A stretch of DNA of 14,395 nt from Candidatus Arcticimaribacter sp. GTDB lineage: Bacteria; Bacteroidota; Bacteroidia; Flavobacteriales; Flavobacteriaceae. The position numbers and the translations under genes were made by a program. The stretch covers positions 34,678 through 49,072 of the forward strand of contig WTJP01000077.1 in NCBI GenBank assembly GCA_011526275.1, in the 5' to 3' direction. The notes under the pieces are model-generated. The model did not search any database. It worked only from the letters and a program-made list of their open reading frames with translations, and had not been told where the DNA came from. This document shows, piece by piece, positions 13,027 through 14,395 of the stretch. The stretch's first letter is position 1; every line of letters starts with the position of its first letter.

Positions 13027-13476
13027 TTATCGGTTAGTTAAACGTTTAACCCCAGAGAATGCCATAGCGCCAATCGCGATGATCGCTAAGGAATAGAATA
13101 CACGGATACCCGTTTCTACCCAGCGTGCACCAGAGGCTGACAATACTTCTCCGTCTTTTAGTGGCGTTTCAACTCCTGAAGACAGTGCGTAGGAAAGCCC
13201 TACCACAACCACTAGGAATCCAACAGAAATTAAAGCTTTCTTTAATTTTTGTGCGTCGCCAAAAAGGTTGAGTAGTGAAAAGATCACTGTGGCAGCAACC
13301 GACACATAAAAAATGATTTGTGCGATGCTAATCAAAGGTGATACGGTTCCATAGTCTCCCATGGAAGCGGCCATTTTTATTTCTTCGTCACCGGCCCCAA
13401 TGATTCTAAAGAGGAATACCACCCCTAGAACCCCAAGAAGTCCAGCTCCGATTTTTACTATTCTTTGAATATTCAT
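13027..13476 (-). CDS. Uncharacterised four-helix membrane protein in the exb operon
   Basis: A 149-residue protein with four predicted membrane helices, at about residues 6-27, 46-72, 80-99 and 117-142. The first loop is GAGDEEIKMAASMGDYGTVS and the third is GVETPLKDGEVLSASGARWV; both are polar and may face the periplasm if the basic N-terminus (MNIQRIVK) and C-terminus (KRLTNR) are cytoplasmic. I do not recognise a named domain and see no catalytic motif. The gene sits between exbB (28 bp upstream) and exbD1 (3 bp downstream), so it is almost certainly co-expressed with the motor and may be an accessory subunit. From memory a gene of this kind occurs at the same place in other Flavobacteriia, but I cannot verify that here. 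Confidence 0.85.
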   Translation of the reverse strand: MNIQRIVKIGAGLLGVLGVVFLFRIIGAGDEEIKMAASMGDYGTVSPLISIAQIIFYVSVAATVIFSLLNLFGDAQKLKKALISVGFLVVVVGLSYALSSGVETPLKDGEVLSASGARWVETGIRVFYSLAIIAIGAMAFSGVKRLTNR

Positions 13477-13504
13477 AATCTACTTTGTTTATTAAATGGA
13501 AGGT

Positions 13505-14275
13505 TTACTTCTTGTGAGCCACAAGGATGTCAACTAAAGTAATGGAAGCATCTTCCATATCGTTAACAATACCGTCGATTTTTGCAACAATGTAGTTATA
13601 GAAAATTTGAAGGATAATCGCTACAACAAGACCAAATACTGTAGTCAAAAGGGCTACTTTAATCCCCCCTGCTACTAATGATGGCTGCATGTCTCCAGCG
13701 GCTTCAATTTTATCAAAGGCTTGAATCATCCCGATTACCGTACCCATGAACCCAAGCATGGGAGCAAGTGCGATAAACAATGAGATCCAAGAAACGTTTT
13801 TCTCTAATTGTCCCATTTGAACACCACCGTAAGCTACAACAGCTTTCTCAGCGCTCTCTACTCCTTCGTCTACACGGTCAAGACCTTGGTAGAAAATAGA
13901 AGCAACAGGTCCTTTGGTGTTACGGCATAATTCTTTTGCCGCTTCAACTCCTCCGCTTGATAGCGCTTCTTCTACACCTTCAGTTAATTTCTTGGTGTTG
14001 GTTGAGGCAAGGTTTAAGAAGATGATACGCTCAATCGCAATCGCTAATCCTAAAATCAAACAGATCAATACAATTCCCATGAAGCCTGGTCCACCTTCGA
14101 TAAAACGCTTTTTAAGCTCTTGTGTGAACGATGCTGACTCTGCAGGAGCATCGGCTTGCTCATCCTCTTGAACAATCGTAGAAATGTTGAGATTGTTTAG
14201 GTTAGTTGTAGAAGCATTGGCAGCGAAGCTCACCATAAACATGCTCATTACAAGGGTTACGAATAATTTTTTCAT
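13505..14275 (-). CDS. exbB: ExbB/TolQ/MotA-family proton channel protein
   Basis: A 256-residue inner-membrane subunit of an ExbB-ExbD motor that couples proton flow to work at the outer membrane. A cleavable-looking signal peptide (MKKLFVTLVMSMFMVSFAANA) precedes an acidic periplasmic stretch (about 35-60). Three helices follow, at about 64-86, 163-186 and 203-227, with the large cytoplasmic loop between the first two, as in ExbB/TolQ. The hallmark APMLGFMGTVIGMIQAF lies at 171-187, and the third helix carries ALLTTVFGL at 208-216; threonines T179, T211 and T212 are in the positions expected to line the proton path. The ATG at 14275 is preferred because the signal peptide begins there. It heads the operon exbB - membrane protein - exbD1 - exbD2 and lies downstream of a tRNA-Ser gene. 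Confidence 0.95.
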   Translation of the reverse strand: MKKLFVTLVMSMFMVSFAANASTTNLNNLNISTIVQEDEQADAPAESASFTQELKKRFIEGGPGFMGIVLICLILGLAIAIERIIFLNLASTNTKKLTEGVEEALSSGGVEAAKELCRNTKGPVASIFYQGLDRVDEGVESAEKAVVAYGGVQMGQLEKNVSWISLFIALAPMLGFMGTVIGMIQAFDKIEAAGDMQPSLVAGGIKVALLTTVFGLVVAIILQIFYNYIVAKIDGIVNDMEDASITLVDILVAHKK

Positions 14276-14309
14276 TTTGATGAATTTTTGTTCTAATTAT
14301 TTAAGGGTT

Positions 14310-14317
14310 TAAAGATA
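14310..14317 (-). promoter_or_regulatory. Possible -7 box for the exb operon
   Basis: On the minus strand TATCTTTA fits TAnnTTTG apart from the last base and lies 34 bp before the exbB ATG. It directly follows the T tract of the putative tRNA terminator. No convincing TTG -33 element is present; TTATG at 14336-14340 is the nearest approximation. Confidence 0.4.
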
Positions 14318-14339
14318 AAAAAAAATATGTTCTAACATA
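14317..14339 (-). terminator. Weak hairpin plus T tract after tRNA-Ser
   Basis: Read on the minus strand, TATGT and ACATA form a 5-bp A/T-rich stem with a 4-base loop (14326-14339), followed at once by nine T residues (complement of 14317-14325). The placement 9 bp after the tRNA 3' end fits a tRNA terminator, but the stem has a single G-C pair, so termination may be leaky and exbB could receive read-through. Confidence 0.4.
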
Positions 14340-14347
14340 ATTTTTAG

Positions 14348-14395
14348 CAGAGAGGAAGGGATTCGAACCCTCGATACGCTTTTGACGTATACACA
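14348..14395 (-). tRNA. tRNA-Ser (partial, 5' part beyond right edge)
   Basis: The minus strand shows the 3' portion of a class II tRNA. It starts with the 3' side of the anticodon stem (TGTGT). A long variable arm follows, with a 5-bp ATACG/CGTAT stem. The T arm is GAGGG-TTCGAAT-CCCTT, the acceptor 3' strand is CCTCTCT, and the discriminator is G73 at 14348. The long variable arm together with G73 indicates serine rather than leucine, which has A73. The anticodon lies outside the window, so the isoacceptor is unknown. CCA is not encoded: the next bases are CTA. Confidence 0.88.

Noticed and set aside
14348..14395. tRNA-Leu instead of tRNA-Ser
   Set aside because: Both have long variable arms, but the discriminator base is G rather than the A expected for tRNA-Leu, and the arm sequence resembles bacterial tRNA-Ser.
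1..14395. Mobile elements, CRISPR arrays, prophage or defence genes
   Set aside because: No transposase or integrase, no repeated spacer-like units, no direct-repeat boundaries at the tRNA within the window, and every long frame is accounted for by a core gene.

Overview
This window is almost entirely housekeeping DNA from a member of the Bacteroidota, most likely order Flavobacteriales. Three things point there. The gene order frr - MMPL-type transporter - asnS - rpoN - PorT-like barrel - exbD - exbD - small membrane protein - exbB, as I recall it, is typical of that group. LeuS carries the long insertion usual in that phylum. Several genes are preceded by a TAnnTTTG-type -7 box rather than an E. 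coli-like -10, and Shine-Dalgarno sequences are not evident. I cannot place the genus; a Cryomorphaceae/Schleiferiaceae-like or Flavobacteriaceae origin is a guess.

Layout, left to right. Positions 1-1727 (minus) hold the N-terminal 575 codons of leuS, cut by the left edge. A 126-bp divergent intergenic region (1728-1853) separates it from a long plus-strand run: ftsX, a DUF3098 small membrane protein, uppP, truB, pyrH, frr, an MMPL/RND-type transporter, asnS and rpoN, ending at 11158. Spacing is tight (often under 30 bp, with one ATGA overlap). Internal -7 boxes before pyrH and asnS, and a weaker one before rpoN, suggest sub-operons. The run covers cell division and envelope precursor recycling (ftsX, uppP), tRNA modification (truB), UMP phosphorylation (pyrH), ribosome recycling (frr), an unassigned exporter, asparaginyl-tRNA synthesis and sigma-54.

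From the right edge a minus-strand block reads leftward: the 3' part of a tRNA-Ser, then exbB - 149-aa four-helix membrane protein - exbD1 - exbD2, closed by a strong intrinsic terminator, and finally a PorT-family outer-membrane barrel gene that converges on rpoN with a 6-bp overlap. The exb block encodes a proton-driven ExbB/ExbD motor that presumably energises outer-membrane transport, but no TonB gene lies in the window.

I see no mobile element, CRISPR array, phage gene, toxin-antitoxin pair or defence gene, and no convincing new system. The items most worth a second look are the uncharacterised membrane protein inside the exb operon, the CxxC-bearing insert in ExbD1, and the half-to-half asymmetry of the MMPL transporter. 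No stretch longer than 300 bp lacks a gene.
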